NCBI RefSeq assembly: GCF_019249655.2
Contig: NZ_CP137557.1
Coordinates: 3,886,001-3,950,000, forward strand
Length of the DNA: 64,000 nt
Direction: 5' to 3'
DNA from: Segatella copri
GTDB lineage: Bacteria > Bacteroidota > Bacteroidia > Bacteroidales > Bacteroidaceae
The notes beneath the pieces are model-generated. The model was not told the DNA's origin. It searched no databases and saw nothing but the letters and a program-made list of their open reading frames with translations. Below are positions 52,376-63,388 of the stretch, one piece after another (the first letter of the stretch is position 1; every line of letters begins with the position of its first letter). The position numbers and the translations under genes were made by a program.

Positions 52376-53593
52376 TTAGAATTTGTCGATGATGATGTTG
52401 CTCGCATTACCGATTTTGGCTCCCTTGATGGTTACGTTGATCTTGTACCATTGGGCAGGATTGAAACTTTCTGTCCGGTTCTTCAAGTCGAAAGTCACCT
52501 TGTCGGATTTTTCCTCTGTTGCGCCATCTTTTTTCGTCTTGATATCGAAGGTGATGCGTGGCTTCGTAGTGCCATCAGGGAAGGTGTAATGATAAACTCT
52601 TCCGTTACGCTTGCTGATTTCCGAGGTGTTGATGAAGTTTTTCTGTCCGCCTACGGATGTCTTTTGGGTTATACTTGAAGCGGCGGCATAGAGGGTAGGG
52701 AAGAGCCGTCCGTATCCTGCACCCGATGTGGTGGAACCTGTCCCTGAAGTTCCTGTGCCTTCTGCCTCACCATGATAAGTAAAGCCTTCTACTTTCACAT
52801 CGGTGAACTTCGGATTTCCCTTGGCATCATTCTCGTAAGCTCCCTTAGCATCCCATTGGATGTCGAGTTTGGTGGCAAGTCTGCCCAGCACCATGCGCCA
52901 ATATCGCTTGGTGCTGCTGGTGGTGTTCGAGCTGAATTCCACGGGAATCTCTCGTTTGTTGGTCAACGTGTTGTCGACAACATTCACTTCTGTTGCATAA
53001 CCGCTGGCTACGCTGATGAACTTGGCTATATCCATCGTATTCTTTGTTTTATCAAATGCGTAGTCGTTGGAAATCTGTAAGTTATAGATGTCTTTGTTGT
53101 GGTCTTTTCCGTCCTTTGCTATCTCGCTTAAGGCTTTTTCCAGGTCCAAACCTTTGCCCTTGCTATAGGTTACACCATAAACGCAGCAGGTGCCTGGAGG
53201 CAGATAGATGGTGTAGTCGTGATAGCCGTTGGCATCGGCAGGCGACAGGGTAGAGGTGTAATGGCTCACTGGCTTGGTACTCTCAAAATCCTCTTTTTTT
53301 CTGAAGGTATCGTAATACACCATCGTGTTGGCTGAACCGTCATAGATGTCTTTTCCCGTTGTCTTTTTCGTATAGGCGATGATGATGGTGAGCCGGTCCC
53401 AGTCCACCTCGTCGTGGGCGTCTTCTCCCGGGTCTCCGACTCGGGTGCTTGACTTGTCGTTAGGCACGGAGAGGGTGAGCGAGATGGGAGCCAACGTGTC
53501 CTTTGGCCTCTCCTCGCTCTGCTCGCTTCCGCTGCATCCTGCCAGCATGATAAGCGATAGTATAACAAATATGTATTTCGTAATATGATTCAT
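52376..53593 (-). CDS. Fimbrillin-like lipoprotein (FimA/Mfa family)
   Basis: 405 residues. A lipobox (LIMLAGC, Cys20) marks export by the Lpp route, as for fimbrillin precursors. An SSTRVGDPGEDA segment at about 48-60 lies where FimA/Mfa-type proteins are cut by a trypsin-like protease before assembly. The remainder is beta-rich with Thr/Ser-rich loops and ends with FNPAQWYKINVTIKG, a common C-terminal pattern of these families. It lies between the Mfa2/FimB-like gene and the beta-helix gene, where minor or tip subunits are encoded. Which position it takes in the fibre is unknown. Confidence 0.75.
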   Translation of the reverse strand: MNHITKYIFVILSLIMLAGCSGSEQSEERPKDTLAPISLTLSVPNDKSSTRVGDPGEDAHDEVDWDRLTIIIAYTKKTTGKDIYDGSANTMVYYDTFRKKEDFESTKPVSHYTSTLSPADANGYHDYTIYLPPGTCCVYGVTYSKGKGLDLEKALSEIAKDGKDHNKDIYNLQISNDYAFDKTKNTMDIAKFISVASGYATEVNVVDNTLTNKREIPVEFSSNTTSSTKRYWRMVLGRLATKLDIQWDAKGAYENDAKGNPKFTDVKVEGFTYHGEAEGTGTSGTGSTTSGAGYGRLFPTLYAAASSITQKTSVGGQKNFINTSEISKRNGRVYHYTFPDGTTKPRITFDIKTKKDGATEEKSDKVTFDLKNRTESFNPAQWYKINVTIKGAKIGNASNIIIDKF

Positions 53594-53615
53594 ATATCAA
53601 ATCTTTATAGCCGTT

Positions 53616-53650
53616 GAATTCTTCACTCTTCGTTCTTCACTCTTCACTTA
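53616..53650 (+). repeat. 35-bp dispersed repeat, exact copy
   Basis: The same 35 bases as the reverse complement of 25426-25460. It lies between two fimbrial genes and overlaps the stop codon of the Mfa2-like gene, as the diverged copy at 6513 overlaps the proA stop. Confidence 0.85.
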
Positions 53651-54622
53651 AATCTCAATGTCGTGGCTTCCGCCTGGCTTCCAGTCGAGTTTCACGCTTA
53701 CGCCTACGGCGGTGTTACTGGTAGAGAGCGAACCGTCTTCCTTCAGTCGGGTCTTGATAATCTTAAGCTTGCCGGCTTTCAGCGGTTCGTTCATGGTGAA
53801 GATGGTTTCGGTGTATTTGTCGTTCACCTTGGCGATGACGTGGTAGCGCCATTCCGGTTTGATGCTCGGGAAGCAGACTGTGTATAGGGCATCGTGGGTT
53901 GGAATGGAGTTGGTGATGAAATCCTGGTTGATTCTCTTTGCCCTGACCATCGTGTTGAGGCTGGAAGAATAGGTGCTGTCGTTCACCTGGAATTGGGTTG
54001 CCATGCCTTCTACAAATCCCCAGAGTTCTGTGGGCTGCACCTTGCTCTGGTCGATGACCACCACAGCTGAGCTGTTTGCCATATAGAGCGTGGTTTGCAG
54101 ATCGTGTTCGAAATCGTTCTCGTCGATGGAGAGTCGGGAAGTGAACAGTCCGATGTTGTGACTGTTGATGGTATCTTTTGCCTCTTGCCGCAAAGCGAGT
54201 GATCTACAGGAGTTTGCGTTGATGATTTTTACGTTGTCGGCGCTTCCTGTATTGGCGAGAGAGAGGTTCTGATAGTTGTTGCGTGGCAGATAGATGGTGT
54301 AGGATACCGAGTTGGCCCCCATCTTGTTTGCCTCGTGGTGGGAGAGTTCTTCGCCTACGAAGAAGGAGAGGTCGTTGTCGTGGGCATGGTCGGTGAATAC
54401 CTTACTGAGTGCCTGTTTCAGCCGGGCTGCAATCTCCTGTTCTTCGATGAGGTTCAGATCCACGTCAATCACGGTGTTGATCTGCGTATTGAGTTGCAGA
54501 TTATATTGTATCTTATACTCTTTGCCGCAGTCGCTCATATCTTCATCAATACATGAAGATAAACTGGTGATGAGGCTGATGGTCATCACGGATGCCAGTA
54601 AAGTGTTATATAGTTTTTTCAT
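53648..54622 (-). CDS. Mfa2/FimB-family fimbrial anchor lipoprotein
   Basis: 324 residues from the ATG at 54622; the frame upstream is leader. The lipobox is SLSSC (Cys24), then IDEDMSDCGKEYKIQYNLQL, the typical opening of Mfa2/FimB proteins. The pattern of two beta-sandwich domains continues with VSYTIYLPRNNYQNLSLAN and ends KLDWKPGGSHDIEI. These proteins anchor the fibre in the outer membrane and limit its length. It is the third gene of the operon, after the 518-bp hairpin-rich gap. Confidence 0.85.
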   Translation of the reverse strand: MKKLYNTLLASVMTISLITSLSSCIDEDMSDCGKEYKIQYNLQLNTQINTVIDVDLNLIEEQEIAARLKQALSKVFTDHAHDNDLSFFVGEELSHHEANKMGANSVSYTIYLPRNNYQNLSLANTGSADNVKIINANSCRSLALRQEAKDTINSHNIGLFTSRLSIDENDFEHDLQTTLYMANSSAVVVIDQSKVQPTELWGFVEGMATQFQVNDSTYSSSLNTMVRAKRINQDFITNSIPTHDALYTVCFPSIKPEWRYHVIAKVNDKYTETIFTMNEPLKAGKLKIIKTRLKEDGSLSTSNTAVGVSVKLDWKPGGSHDIEI

Positions 54623-54687
54623 TGTACTTTTTGCATTCTTAATGTTCGACAATCTTCCTCTACAAATATTATTATAATTTGCGTTTT

Positions 54688-54839
54688 CTATTGCACACTA
54701 CACGGAAGTTCAGCAAATAGCTGTGTATAAGGTTGTTATGTGAGTGTAGTGTGGGCGCTGACACTACACGAATACTACACTACATTACACGGAGCGAGAT
54801 GAGTGTAGTGTGGTGTAGTGTTAGTGTAGTGTGCAATAG
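54688..54839. repeat. 152-bp inverted-repeat element rich in TGTAGTG words
   Basis: CTATTGCACACTACAC (54688-54703) is the exact complement of GTGTAGTGTGCAATAG (54824-54839). Between them GTAGTGT or its complement occurs about eight times. It would fold into a long hairpin in the transcript between the fimbrillin and anchor genes. Further along (54900-55060) are GGCAGTTAACTGCC, a perfect 14-bp palindrome, and a TTGCCC/GGGCAA stem. No gene is present in 54623-55140. Confidence 0.8.
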
Positions 54840-55081
54840 TTTTCGAGATTTCTGCGTATGCTGCGATACGCTGATTTCGAAAGCCTGTTTCCGAAGGCAA
54901 GTGTAGGCGATAGCGGAGTGGAATTCCGCTCATTTCGCAAAGTGCCTAGGCATGGCAGTTAACTGCCGTAGTTAGGACAGAAAGTTGCCCCAGCTAGGGC
55001 AATTTCGTGCCTTTCTGAGGCGCAAAACGGGATGAGATTCAGTTGCTAGCCTGTCAAGCCCCATTTGTGTTTCTAGAAAGT

Positions 55082-55114
55082 TCCCCCGCACGCCCTTTAA
55101 GAACGTGTGGGGGA
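55082..55114. terminator. Terminator or attenuator after the large fimbrillin gene
   Basis: TCCCCCGCACG (55082-55092) pairs with CGTGTGGGGGA (55104-55114), with one G-T wobble. It lies 27 bp after the fimbrillin stop and before the rest of the operon, and could reduce expression of the downstream anchor and tip genes relative to the main subunit. Confidence 0.7.
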
Positions 55115-55140
55115 TAAGCTATCGTTTTATTCTATCTGGC

Positions 55141-57042
55141 TTAGAGGTTTACATCGAATTTTATACCATCCTGCCATTTAAGATCTACTGCAAGACCTAC
55201 GTTAATCTTTGATGTACGCATATCAGGGATATGGTTGTATGCCTTCTTCAAGTTTGTGATGGTGAAGTTGGCAATGGTGGTATGATCCTTGACAAATACA
55301 CGGTCGACAGTTGTGGTAGTATTTCCTTCGAGCTTCAATTCACCAACCAAATAGAATTTGGTGTTTGCAGGAATTATGCCTTCTGCACCATAGAAAGCTA
55401 CACCTGAATTATTTTCTAATTCTACGGTTACAAATACGTTGCTTTGCTTGTTGGCAGTTGCATCCTTGTTGTCCAATACCAATGTGTAGTTCGGGCTTGA
55501 TTCTGTTGTTTTTGCTGCAAAACCAAAATTCATGTTATTATCGTAAATCGTATAACTGAATTCATTAGTATTGGTAGCATATGGTTCGAAATTCCAAGCT
55601 ACACCTTGTGGCTGTCCACCAACTAAAATACCTGTAACCTTGAAGCCTTCTGTTGGTATATTTATGGTGTTGTTCTTGTCATATCCAAAATTGCCATCTT
55701 TTGCATTATCTTCTAATGGACCATTATTGCACTTTATAGTTGATTTCAAGCATGCTACACCATATTGGAGTGGATTTTGTAATGCAACGAAACGAGTTCT
55801 ATTTTCAACTACGTCATTGTAACCTGTGTTCCAAATTGTACCTTTAGTCCATTCCTCGTATGTTGGTAATTTTGCAACTGCAGTAATCTCCTCTTGGGAT
55901 GTCTTTACTGGAGAACTTACAAAATATGCTAACTCTGCAGGGTATGTGATTTTGGTATAATCAATGTTGTTTCCTGCATTGGTTGCTCCTATGCCAACAT
56001 TGTTTGCATCGACAAAAGCAAATTGATCAGTATTCCATTGTACCTTTGCTACACCATCAGGTAAGTTCTTGTTTCTTGGAAATTCTACATCCTTGAGGGT
56101 GGTGCTTAGAGCGGTTTTACAGTTCTCGACGATTTTTTTGGCCAACTCGTTTTCCGTAGACTCATCCTTACCACCGATAACGTTTTTTAAGTCAGTAATG
56201 AGTTCTTTTACTGAAGTGGCAGAACCCGCAGTCAAGCTTTTAAATTTCGAGTAGCGAGAAGCTAATGCCTCGCGCTCATTCTCTGTGCCGAAATCAGATG
56301 GGGACTCCTTCTTAATTTCAGACCATTTGATGGTCTTTTTGTTGCCTTCAGGTCCTACCTCTATGGAAGTACCTGCAATAGTGTTCAGTGCTGTCAAAAT
56401 ATCTTTGCCATCTTCTGCAAAATTTGTTCCATTATAGGCTTTAACCAAATTGAACTTAAGCTCTGTTAGTGTTGGCTTTGCCCCTGAAGTTAATTTTTCA
56501 TAAGGATTAGTCAATGCACCAGCTGCAAAATTATCTCTAACGGTACTCTGCCCTGTTGTTCCATTATATAAATTTCTTGGAGCTTTAGCATACAGAATAA
56601 TATTCTTTGTTCCGACAGGAATAGCAATGTCACGATAAACACTACGCCAAGAAGTCATGTTCGTTCCGCTGACGTTATCTTTACTTGATGCATTTCCGCT
56701 AGTTCCAAGGTTTAGGGCTGCGGTAGATGTAGATTTCTCTCCAGTACCTGTATTTGTTCCAGGTGTGCCCTCGAAAGAAAACATTTCCATATTGTCCAAT
56801 CCCAAAAACGTTTTATCGTTTTGGGTATAGTGCTCTGTCATTCTCGTTGAAACTCTGGCATTTCCGCCCTCATCATTTCCTGCATACGGAATGTTCAGGT
56901 AGAACTGTGTCTTCACCACCTGTCCTGCCACACCTGATCCTCCGTCCAGAGGATCTTCTGAATCTGAAGAGCAGGAAGTGAATCCTGCTGCGCTTGCAAG
57001 AAGCATTGCACTTGCCAAGCTAAATAGTTGAAATCTTTTCAT
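55141..57042 (-). CDS. Large fimbrillin-like lipoprotein, probable main subunit
   Basis: 633 residues. The lipobox is AAGFTSC (Cys24). An arginine-containing site (GNARVSTRMTEHYTQ, about residues 62-76) is a possible maturation cleavage. The body is beta-rich with a long insertion (about 200-330) of helical, charged character (NEREALASRYSKFKSL, STENELAKKIVENCK), which is unusual for the family. The C-terminus, INVGLAVDLKWQDGIKFDVNL, matches the end pattern of Mfa1/FimA-type fimbrillins, whose last strand completes the neighbouring subunit. The position after the DUF3575 gene and before Mfa2/FimB supports the role of main subunit. Confidence 0.78.
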   Translation of the reverse strand: MKRFQLFSLASAMLLASAAGFTSCSSDSEDPLDGGSGVAGQVVKTQFYLNIPYAGNDEGGNARVSTRMTEHYTQNDKTFLGLDNMEMFSFEGTPGTNTGTGEKSTSTAALNLGTSGNASSKDNVSGTNMTSWRSVYRDIAIPVGTKNIILYAKAPRNLYNGTTGQSTVRDNFAAGALTNPYEKLTSGAKPTLTELKFNLVKAYNGTNFAEDGKDILTALNTIAGTSIEVGPEGNKKTIKWSEIKKESPSDFGTENEREALASRYSKFKSLTAGSATSVKELITDLKNVIGGKDESTENELAKKIVENCKTALSTTLKDVEFPRNKNLPDGVAKVQWNTDQFAFVDANNVGIGATNAGNNIDYTKITYPAELAYFVSSPVKTSQEEITAVAKLPTYEEWTKGTIWNTGYNDVVENRTRFVALQNPLQYGVACLKSTIKCNNGPLEDNAKDGNFGYDKNNTINIPTEGFKVTGILVGGQPQGVAWNFEPYATNTNEFSYTIYDNNMNFGFAAKTTESSPNYTLVLDNKDATANKQSNVFVTVELENNSGVAFYGAEGIIPANTKFYLVGELKLEGNTTTTVDRVFVKDHTTIANFTITNLKKAYNHIPDMRTSKINVGLAVDLKWQDGIKFDVNL

Positions 57043-57077
57043 AACTTTAGTCAGATTTTAGTATGTAAATAATCTTG

Positions 57078-58619
57078 TTAATTAAAAATTCTATCATATT
57101 GCATGAGGTTCTTCTTCGCCTCCTCATCGCCAGTCTCCATCGCCTGCTGCCAATAACGGCGGGCGGCTTCTCGGTTGCCCGTCATGTAGTAGGCTATGCC
57201 GAGGGCATTGGCGGCTCGCTTGTCGGCTTTTACCTTCTGCAATTCCTTCAACGCCTCCTGGTAACGCTCCGACTTGAGCAACTGGGTGGCTAGGTTGATG
57301 GTGGTCGCCGCCTCGTCAGGTACGTAATCGTAGTAGATGCGGAGGAAACCGGAATTGCGCTGGTTGCCCAGAATCTTATCACGAAGTTCTGCCCATGCCT
57401 TGCCTTGGTCGATACTCTTGATGCGACGCTCCCTGCGGTCGGCATCAGGTTCGCTGTCGATAATCCTCAGCAGTTCGTCCCGGCATTTCAGGTCGCTCTC
57501 CTTGATACTATAGCGAAGTTCAGCCCAAGCCTCTCCGCCATTGTTGCACTCGAAGTGCGAATCGGGAAGCAAGGTGCGTTGCTGAATATAATCCTTCAAT
57601 GCCTCTGCTCGCTTACCAGCCAACTGTTCATTAAATTTCACGGAACCATCGATGGATGCAAGACCCACTATCTGGATAATCTTCACCGAAGAAGTGGTAT
57701 CCTTCATGATGGCTTTGGTGATGTCGATAATCTGGTCGAGCACCTTGTTATTATTGCGGAACTCCTGCGTAATCTCAGCCTTCGACTTTGGGAAGAAAAT
57801 GTAGAGTGCTCCTTCTTCCTGGCTCAAAACCAAATCCTTGGTGTAAGGACGATAGGTCTTAATATCTTGAAGCACAGGGTTGTTCTTCTGTAAATCGCCC
57901 GCCTTGCCCGTGTTGTCCTTGACGAACGAAAGGGCTGGGATAAACTGGATTTCGTTGAGCGTGCAATTATCTTCAGGAAGGATGATCTCCTGCGGCTCCT
58001 TCTGGCGGCAGTTGTCCATGCGGTCGGTAGCCCCGATGTTGTAAACCAGCGAAACAGCCAACTTGGTTGGCATCACGAAAGTCTTGTTTTTTTTCTCGAT
58101 AGCTGTACCGCATTTTCCATAACAGTTATATTTGGTATAGCGAGTGAATCCCACTCCCAGTCCCAGTGCCGTTTCCAGGTTCCATCTGTTGCTCTTGCCG
58201 AGCGACCAGTCGTAACCATACACCAGTCCTACTGCACCCAAGTCACCTTGGAACCGATGCTTTTTTAGCTCTGGAAAAAAGCCGAAGGGGAAGTGTACGC
58301 CACCCGCATTGTAATGCGAGTAGAGTATGTTGGCTCCCAAGAAGTGTCCGATGTAGGGGCATCCAAGCCAGTATCTGATTTCCGGTTGTATCGCAATGTG
58401 CTTCAGCTTTTTGTTTCCACTATACGTAAATGTGTTCCATCCTAATGATAGATCCATCGACAATCGGTTAGATAGTCTGGTTTCTGCAGCGATATTGGGT
58501 GTTGTTGTAGCCCAGTATGCTAGGTTCGTCTTCAATCGCCAGTCTTGTGCCAGCGCGGAATTCATCGTAAGAGTAGAAATCAAGAGGAGCAGCATGCGCA
58601 GTCCATTACTTCTATTCAT
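57078..58619 (-). CDS. DUF3575/OmpA-domain outer-membrane protein with TPR tail
   Basis: 513 residues. A signal peptide (1-24) is followed by a DUF3575-type beta-barrel (about 26-190: [42 protein letters not shown]). Then comes an OmpA-like domain (about 250-420: [34 protein letters not shown], where the family's D and R residues bind peptidoglycan), and two TPR-like repeats at the end. In Bacteroidetes, DUF3575 proteins are the first gene of Mfa-type fimbrial loci, where they support assembly. It is 35 bp upstream of the fimbrillin gene, with the operon promoter at 58769-58800. Confidence 0.88.
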   Translation of the reverse strand: MNRSNGLRMLLLLISTLTMNSALAQDWRLKTNLAYWATTTPNIAAETRLSNRLSMDLSLGWNTFTYSGNKKLKHIAIQPEIRYWLGCPYIGHFLGANILYSHYNAGGVHFPFGFFPELKKHRFQGDLGAVGLVYGYDWSLGKSNRWNLETALGLGVGFTRYTKYNCYGKCGTAIEKKNKTFVMPTKLAVSLVYNIGATDRMDNCRQKEPQEIILPEDNCTLNEIQFIPALSFVKDNTGKAGDLQKNNPVLQDIKTYRPYTKDLVLSQEEGALYIFFPKSKAEITQEFRNNNKVLDQIIDITKAIMKDTTSSVKIIQIVGLASIDGSVKFNEQLAGKRAEALKDYIQQRTLLPDSHFECNNGGEAWAELRYSIKESDLKCRDELLRIIDSEPDADRRERRIKSIDQGKAWAELRDKILGNQRNSGFLRIYYDYVPDEAATTINLATQLLKSERYQEALKELQKVKADKRAANALGIAYYMTGNREAARRYWQQAMETGDEEAKKNLMQYDRIFN

Positions 58620-58768
58620 GTATCGTTCTCTTTATATTGTTCTTAATCTTCTTTATCGTTCTTAGATATACCGTATTTTGTACGGGTATACCATATTTTA
58701 TGTCGGATATATCTGATTTTGCTCAGAATATACCATTCAAGTTAGTATAACTTTCATTTATTCATAGG
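58620..58768 (-). promoter_or_regulatory. Fimbrial operon leader with GGTATAY repeats and hairpins
   Basis: The leader of about 145 nt contains three GGTATA words, the perfect palindrome GGTATACC (58685-58692) and the hairpin CCGTA-ttttg-TACGG (58671-58685). These could be regulator sites or an RNA switch. No known riboswitch motif is recognised. Confidence 0.5.
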
Positions 58769-58800
58769 CAAAGGTAGCAAAAAATCCGATAGCTTCCAAA
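58769..58800 (-). promoter_or_regulatory. Promoter of the fimbrial operon
   Basis: TTTG (58797-58800), exactly 20 bp, then TACCTTTG (58769-58776) on the minus strand. The -33 box ends about 5 bp from the left end of the IS1182-family element. Confidence 0.8.
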
Positions 58801-58805
58801 AAAAC

Positions 58806-60844
58806 GGGGGAGGCCGTCCGAAAACTTAATTAGGGAAGCAAACAACTGAATTGGGCATTTTTCTTTTGCTCTTTATAGTTAATTAACTTCGTATCTTCTT
58901 GATTCTCAATTATTTTATGTATCTTTGTAGTAAAAAACAAGAAAGATATGGCATATAAAAAAGGACAAGATAGACGACAGAGGGTTCTTTTCCCTGATTG
59001 CATTGACGAGTATGTAGAGGCTGACGCCCCTGTTCGCTTGTTTGATGCTTTTGTCGATAATCTCAAAATGGATGAACTGGGATTCGTCCGCAGTACTCCT
59101 GCAGAGACAGGTACTCCTGGATATGATCCTCGCGATCTCCTCAAACTCTATATTTATGGTTACTTCTATCAGGTACGTTCCTCTCGCAAACTTGCTCGTG
59201 AGTGCAAGTGTAACGTAGAGGTAATGTGGCTGCTCAACAAGCTGACTCCTGACTTTCGTACAATCTCCGATTTCCGCAAGGACAACAAGAAGGCTATTAC
59301 TAAAGTTTTTAAAGAGTTCAACAAGTTTTGTATGGGACTGAAGCTCTTTTCCAAGTCGTACATCTCTATTGATGGAAGCAAGTTTAAGGCTGTAAATGCT
59401 AAAGACAACAACCTTACTCTAAGCAAACTCGATGACCGAATCAAGCGTCTTGATGAACATATTTCAATCTATATGGAAGAACTTGAAGCATACGATCATG
59501 AGGAAGGACGCAGGCTCTCTAAAGATGAGTTGCAACGTAAGCTTGATGTTTGCAAGGAGCGCAAGGAACGCTATGAGGGATACCGTGATACACTTGAGAA
59601 AAGTGGTGAAAGCCAGATTTCCTTAACCGATCCTGATTCCCGACTAATGAAAGCCAACGAAGGCTTTTGTGTCGGTTATAATGTGCAAACTGCAGTTGAT
59701 GCGGAGAGCCATATGATAGCAGGCTTCCTGGTAACCAACAGTCCAACAGACCATGGTCAGCTTACAAGCGTAGCATCTGAGGTGAAAGCCGATTATGGTG
59801 TTGACGTTCTTGAATCAACTGCAGACAAGGGGTACGAGTGTCCCGAGGTTCATGCAGATGCATTGGCTAATGGTATCGTACCAAATGTCATCCAACGTGA
59901 TGGCAGCTGCACGGAGCAGGTTCAGTTTGACTATAACGAAGCTACCATAACTGACGAACAAAAGTCAAGTACTAATCCAGAAGATTTGAAGGCATGTCTT
60001 GAAGCTGCAGTCATACCGGAAGCCTACAAGGATTTTTTAACCGATGCACAGATTGTAGAGGTCAAGGAGTACACTTCTGATGTAGCAGAGTCTGCTGTAC
60101 TGAAGATGACTCCCGGGCAGATGCGTGCCAAGGCTCTTGAAGGATACTTCGTGAGGGATGCCGAACGCAATCTTGTCTATTGTCCGCAAGGAGAAATCCT
60201 GAGGCAAAAGTCTATCAAAAGAAACGGTATGATCCGCTACTGCAACAAGCTTGCATGTAAAAAATGCAAGTGCAAGTGTACCATCCAGAAGTTCAAGGAG
60301 GCAGACTTCAACAAAGACACCTTGATAAAGGCAACCGAAGCAAAACGCAAGCAACTCAAAGAAGAGAATAAGGACAAGCCAAAACCTCCAAGAATGAAGA
60401 TCGTGAAGAAGGGTGTCCGTTACGTTTTACATCTAGATCAGAACAAGATGGACAATCGCAAATGCCTCTCCGAGCATCCTTTTGGAACCATGAAGCGAGC
60501 ACTTGGGCAATACTACTTTTTACTGAAAGGCAAACTGAAAGTAACTGCTGAGATGGGTCTCTTTTGCCTATCTTATAACCTTCGTCGTGCCATATCTCTC
60601 AAAGGTGTACCTGCTTTGATTGCTTCTCTTGGATAATGACCTGTAGGGATCAATACCATCGAAAAACACGCTCTATTAGTGTTCATATCGGCCATTTTAA
60701 GCCCTTATGACGAATTGTTTAACATAAACTAAAATTTTAAGATGAAAAAAGATATGCCCTTAGAGGGGCTTAGGTGGAGTCGTGATAGCGGTTCTGCCCT
60801 CTATGATACACCCCAAAACGGCCGTTCTCGGACGGGCTGGGGGG
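58806..60844 (+). mobile_element. IS1182-family insertion sequence (ends approximate)
   Basis: Imperfect inverted repeats AGGCCGTCCGAAAAC (58811-58825) and GTTCTCGGACGGGCT (60824-60838) bound an element of about 2.04 kb with one transposase gene. Outside each end is a G run. No clear target duplication was seen. The transposase has its own -7 box, TATCTTTG (58920-58927). The stretch 60637-61009 holds the right end, a GTGTGC/GCACAC palindrome (60886-60899) and no gene. Confidence 0.7.
58948..60636 (+). CDS. IS1182-family transposase
   Basis: 562 residues and intact. The N-terminal DUF772-type domain is clear (PDCIDEYVEADAPVRLFDAF, GYDPRDLLKLYIYGYFYQ). The DDE catalytic part includes YISIDGSKFKAVNAKD (first Asp near 140), STADKGYECPEVHADAL (second Asp) and a C-terminal stretch with NRKCLSEHPFGTMKRALG for the Glu. 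A cysteine cluster (LACKKCKCKCTIQ, about 428-440) is typical of the family. The frame is complete, so the element may be mobile. Confidence 0.92.
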   Translation: MAYKKGQDRRQRVLFPDCIDEYVEADAPVRLFDAFVDNLKMDELGFVRSTPAETGTPGYDPRDLLKLYIYGYFYQVRSSRKLARECKCNVEVMWLLNKLTPDFRTISDFRKDNKKAITKVFKEFNKFCMGLKLFSKSYISIDGSKFKAVNAKDNNLTLSKLDDRIKRLDEHISIYMEELEAYDHEEGRRLSKDELQRKLDVCKERKERYEGYRDTLEKSGESQISLTDPDSRLMKANEGFCVGYNVQTAVDAESHMIAGFLVTNSPTDHGQLTSVASEVKADYGVDVLESTADKGYECPEVHADALANGIVPNVIQRDGSCTEQVQFDYNEATITDEQKSSTNPEDLKACLEAAVIPEAYKDFLTDAQIVEVKEYTSDVAESAVLKMTPGQMRAKALEGYFVRDAERNLVYCPQGEILRQKSIKRNGMIRYCNKLACKKCKCKCTIQKFKEADFNKDTLIKATEAKRKQLKEENKDKPKPPRMKIVKKGVRYVLHLDQNKMDNRKCLSEHPFGTMKRALGQYYFLLKGKLKVTAEMGLFCLSYNLRRAISLKGVPALIASLG

Positions 60845-61009
60845 TAATTTTTGTATTTTAGATTTTCTTAACTATATAAAGAATCGTGTGCGTGCACACA
60901 TGCGCTCAACGTGTGTATGTATACTATAAGGAGCTGGAAGGAGAATAATGAGTTAGAATGTTTAAGACTGTTAAATTTGAGATAAAAATGAAACTTTCTT
61001 CTCTGAAAA

Positions 61010-61041
61010 TTTGGTGGTTTCGAAAATAGTTAGTACTTTTG
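61010..61041 (+). promoter_or_regulatory. rRNA operon promoter
   Basis: TTTG (61010-61013), exactly 20 bp, then TACTTTTG (61034-61041) on the plus strand. It lies about 277 bp before the 16S gene, a usual leader length. The leader (61049-61317) holds no convincing gene. Confidence 0.75.
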
Positions 61042-61317
61042 CACTCGCTTTTGAGAAATACACTTTCTCTAAGCAAATAAAGAAAGAGTTCTTTGAAAGA
61101 TTTTACATAAACAGACAAGTAGTACAAGAAGCGGTTTTGGATTACACCTTATTATATATAGGGAGTATGAAGGAACTGGGTAAAAAGAAACGAACCGTCA
61201 AGCAATTGACAAGTCAGGTTTACTAAGCTTCAATAAACGAAAAGGATATTCGTCCTAAGTACAGACAACAAACACTTCGCTATACTTTCGGGTTTAGCAA
61301 AGTAAAAATGATATTTT

Positions 61318-62851
<1,534 letters not shown>

Positions 62852-63003
62852 GGAGAGACGATTATCTTTAGCTATTAGTTTATAGTTAATAGTTTATAGT
62901 TTTAGTGACTGATTAAAGTTCGCTTCTCTTCTTGTACGCACCATCTGTTTAATTAAATAAGAGATAGAGAATGTTCGGCAGAGATGCTACTCTTTACCAA
63001 CAC

Positions 63004-63077
63004 AGTCCTATAGCTCAGTTGGTTAGAGCGCCACACTGATAATGTGGAGGTCGGCAGTTCAAATCTGCCTGGGACTA
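63004..63077 (+). tRNA. tRNA-Ile (GAT)
   Basis: 74 nt with anticodon GAT in the loop CTGATAA. The acceptor arms AGTCCTA and TGGGACT pair with one wobble. D-loop, T-loop (GTTCAAATC) and discriminator A are present; CCA is not encoded. It lies in the usual 16S-23S spacer position. Confidence 0.96.
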
Positions 63078-63096
63078 CTTCTTTACTTCTCGATTC

Positions 63097-63170
63097 GGGG
63101 GATTAGCTCAGTTGGCTAGAGCACCTGCTTTGCAAGCAGGGGGTCAACGGTTCGAATCCGTTATTCTCCA
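63097..63170 (+). tRNA. tRNA-Ala (TGC)
   Basis: 74 nt with anticodon TGC in the loop TTTGCAA. The acceptor arms GGGGGAT and ATTCTCC pair with two wobbles. T-loop GTTCGAATC; discriminator A; CCA not encoded. It is 19 bp after tRNA-Ile. The following spacer (63171-63388) has a TCTTTGACATATTG word similar to antitermination boxes. Confidence 0.96.
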
Positions 63171-63388
63171 CTATGTCATTAGTTGAGTTGCTTTAAACTG
63201 TCAACTTTCAACTATAAACTGACAAAAAGATCTTTGACATATTGACACAAGCAAAACTGTAAGTAATGAACTTTAGTTCAGACTAAAGTGAATCAAATCG
63301 CAAGATGAGATTTCACAAGTTAGAATACAGCTGAAAGTATGAGCTACTTATTCGTTATTCGGAAACGAGTAACAAGAATACAGTCGTA

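Noticed and set aside
61011..61226. 71-codon frame in the rRNA leader
   Set aside because: It overlaps the rRNA promoter and leader and has no domain or ribosome site.
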